Positions 62,007 to 64,000 of a stretch of 64,000 nucleotides of DNA are shown piece after piece. Below the pieces are notes generated by a model. It made no database searches and had not been told where the DNA came from. It saw only the letters and a list, made by a program, of their open reading frames with translations. How positions within the stretch are numbered: the stretch's first letter is position 1; every line of letters begins with the position of its first letter. Location of the stretch: positions 186,001 to 250,000 of the forward strand of contig JAJNNY010000027.1 in the NCBI GenBank assembly GCA_022453515.1, read 5' to 3'. A program made the translations under genes and the position numbers. The stretch comes from Astrocystis sublimbata (lineage: Eukaryota; Ascomycota; Sordariomycetes; Xylariales; Xylariaceae).

Positions 62007-63664
62007 CTTGAGCGTCTTGTCAGAAATGACGGAGGACATGGTCCCCCATTGGCGAATTTCTGAATATTGTCTGAAAAAGGCGGCATCATGATTGCTAGAA
62101 GCTCCGTCTCCTCTCCAGATACCCACACTGTGAGCGGGATTGAAGACGAATGGGACTGGAGCAGGACGTTCACAATACCCTCGGGACCCTCGGGGCGACT
62201 TTCATTTGATCTTTTTACTACTAGAAAGGGCTGTGGGCGGGTCTGACTCTCCGTTTTCTTCTGTTTCCCTGGTTCATGCTCGAAAAGAATGTCTTTGCAT
62301 TTTCATGCATGCATGTTGTCACGCAGCAAGCAAAGAAGTTGCTGTTGTCTGTCTTGTCAAAGAGAAAAGAAAGCATGTGCGGCGTTCGTCTCGAATATTT
62401 TGTTTCTCCTTTCCACCATTGTCTCATCATTTCCCTGATACATATATGGTCCGCCGTTATACTCCCTGGGTTTTGCTTGCTGTGGATAATCACGAAGAAA
62501 GATGTGGATAATCATGAGAAGGAAGGAAGAAAGAAGAAAGCCCAATATACTGATGGTTGTTGTTTTTCTGTTACTTGCTTCATAGCCCGCGGGACGAGCA
62601 GAGATGGATGAATGGGGGAGTTAACGAGGGACTGCTGCGAAGATATCACCACCGTTGCTATTTGTTGTTTTTGTTGTCCAGTACCCTGACGCCTTGCACT
62701 CATACCTACCTACCACCTACACAAATCTTTGCTTGTACATACCCGTTGCATATTGCTTCTGCCTCTAAGTACCTACCCACCTACCTACCTACTTACATAG
62801 CTGTAGCTATACCTACTCCTTAATACTTAAATCCGAAACCCGCAAGCCAGAGGAAGGGATTGGCTTCGAAACCCAAAACCCCATAAAATTCATATTTTAT
62901 TATATACCATGTGATGATACTTGACGATGTAGATAGTGTAGAAGAAGAAAATACAGAGATGAGCTTCATATGCTATATTAATAGTGTAGCTAGTAACTTA
63001 TTCGAAGTGGCCACTCGTGTCTTAATTTAGTCATAGAGGCATATAGTGTAGATAAATAAAAGATTTAACATCCCTTTAATGATTGATATTCTCTTTAATC
63101 CTGTAATAATTGTTATAGAATCAAAAGCTGCTATAAAATAATATTAATATTAATCAGCAGAGAAGTGACATATGCTTTAGAGCTTTATTTCGAAAGGCGT
63201 TCTTATTTAAGTTTTATAATATAGGGCAAGGGGCAAGGCTATTAAGGCTGCCATTTGGTTATAGGCTTTTCGTACTTACCTTTCACACTCATCTCAAGGT
63301 AAGTTGATGATGATCTATACATTGCTATGGCCAAGCACAAGAGAGTAATGACAGATATACCTATAGTTTCCAACATGGACTAATAGTGAGATGGAATGAT
63401 TACTAGTAGCCAGCAAACACTACTGCACCACACCGTGGCCAGTAGACACAGTTGATAAAATTCACTGTAAATCGTATACTCAGGACACATTTGCAACGCA
63501 TGGAAAGGCACTGAAAACTCAGTATATTATATTCCTGCGTAAGTTGGGTTTATTACCTTGGCAACAAATAGTTGGTGATCGCTACTAGTCGGTCACAGAG
63601 GAGAAGACAGATTACAAAACTGTCCCAGAACGAAAGTCAACAGTGTTTAGATTCCCAAGTGACA
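62007..63664. other. Intergenic with an AT-rich block (about 62880-63240)
   Basis: The first 600 bases are 3' flank of the SKT5-type gene. TACCTACC words cluster at 62702-62815. From about 62880 to 63240 the DNA is clearly AT-rich with many TA steps; GATAGTGTAG-like words recur at about 62931, 62985 and 63046. It may be a decayed transposon remnant, but no open frame or clear inverted ends were found. A short AAGCCA...TGGCTT inverted pair lies at about 62843-62866. Confidence 0.5.
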
Positions 63665-64000
63665 TTAATTTTCCACCCCGACAGAGGTACGGGCTGCTTT
63701 TGGCTTTCCTATCAAAGTTGTGATACTGGTCACCGTGAGTGATTCGGCGCTATCCCCACTCGGAACTGTAGGATCGGGAATGGACGGGTCGTGCCCTGCT
63801 CGATAGAACGACTGTCTGAATGTTTCGCTCGTCTTCGTTGACGCAGAGTTCGAACTAGAGGCCTCCGCTGCATGTGGAGATTGCAAGTCATATTGCGTGT
63901 CGGGCCTCTTACCTTTGTCTTTGGACTTGTTGGGCCTTGCTGGTATCGACGACATATCTGAATCTGAGCAACTGCTGTCAAAGATCAAGTCGATATCGAG
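63665..64000 (-). CDS. C-terminal end of an unrecognised protein (cut by right edge)
   Basis: The minus-strand frame is open from the window edge to a TAA at 63667-63665, giving the last 111 residues of a larger protein. The segment is Ser/Thr-rich and polar, begins LDIDLIFDSSCSDSDMSS, has a Lys-rich stretch (RPNKSKDKGKRPD), and ends SVGVEN. It looks like a disordered tail; no domain is visible. It could also be the last exon of a spliced gene. GC content is normal and unlike the AT-rich DNA next to it, which favours true coding, but a chance frame is not excluded. Confidence 0.45.
   Translation of the reverse strand, partial: LDIDLIFDSSCSDSDMSSIPARPNKSKDKGKRPDTQYDLQSPHAAEASSSNSASTKTSETFRQSFYRAGHDPSIPDPTVPSGDSAESLTVTSITTLIGKPKAARTSVGVEN

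Overview
This window is nuclear DNA from a filamentous ascomycete (Pezizomycotina, most likely a Sordariomycete). The evidence is short introns of about 50-230 bp with GT-AG borders, a class IV chitin synthase with its SKT5-type activator, a fungal allantoate-permease-like transporter, an SBDS-like Rtc3 protein, and intergenic DNA full of short TAGGTA/TACCTA palindromic words. I see no prokaryotic, viral or organellar features, no rRNA, no convincing tRNA and no CRISPR. Order or species cannot be fixed from the sequence alone.

Layout: seventeen genes can be supported, most of them spliced, with exon borders worked out by hand. From the left: the 5' part of an MFS anion:cation symporter (-, cut by the left edge); a gene-poor 5 kb; the proteasome assembly chaperone Nas2/PSMD9 (+); the Ran GTPase (+); a SERCA-type Ca2+-ATPase (+); proteasome beta-3 (Pup3, -); a TUG/UBX Cdc48 cofactor (+); ribosomal protein eL36 (-); a DH-PH RhoGEF (+); an Rtc3-like SBDS-fold protein (+); a small DUF7727-type membrane protein (-); an empty 4.3 kb; an unrecognised 203-residue spliced protein (-); an OPA3-like mitochondrial protein (-); a Polo-like kinase (+); a WD40 protein (-); an empty 5 kb; class IV chitin synthase (-); 7 kb of intergenic DNA; an SKT5/Chs4-type chitin synthase activator (+); an AT-rich stretch; and the 3' end of an unknown gene (-) running off the right edge.

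Functional grouping: most genes are core housekeeping (proteasome, Cdc48/ubiquitin, ribosome, nuclear transport, ER calcium, mitosis, Rho signalling). The clearest functional pair is the class IV (Chs3-like) chitin synthase and its prenylated Sel1-repeat activator, transcribed away from each other across a shared 7 kb region. No metabolic gene cluster is visible.

The less ordinary findings are: an unrecognised spliced gene at 32590-33399 with an 8-nt internal exon; a 9-nt micro-exon in eL36 and a start-codon-only first exon in Pup3; and two small AT-rich elements with imperfect terminal inverted repeats (55913-56169 and about 16129-16374) that look like decayed MITEs, one in each of two divergent promoter regions.
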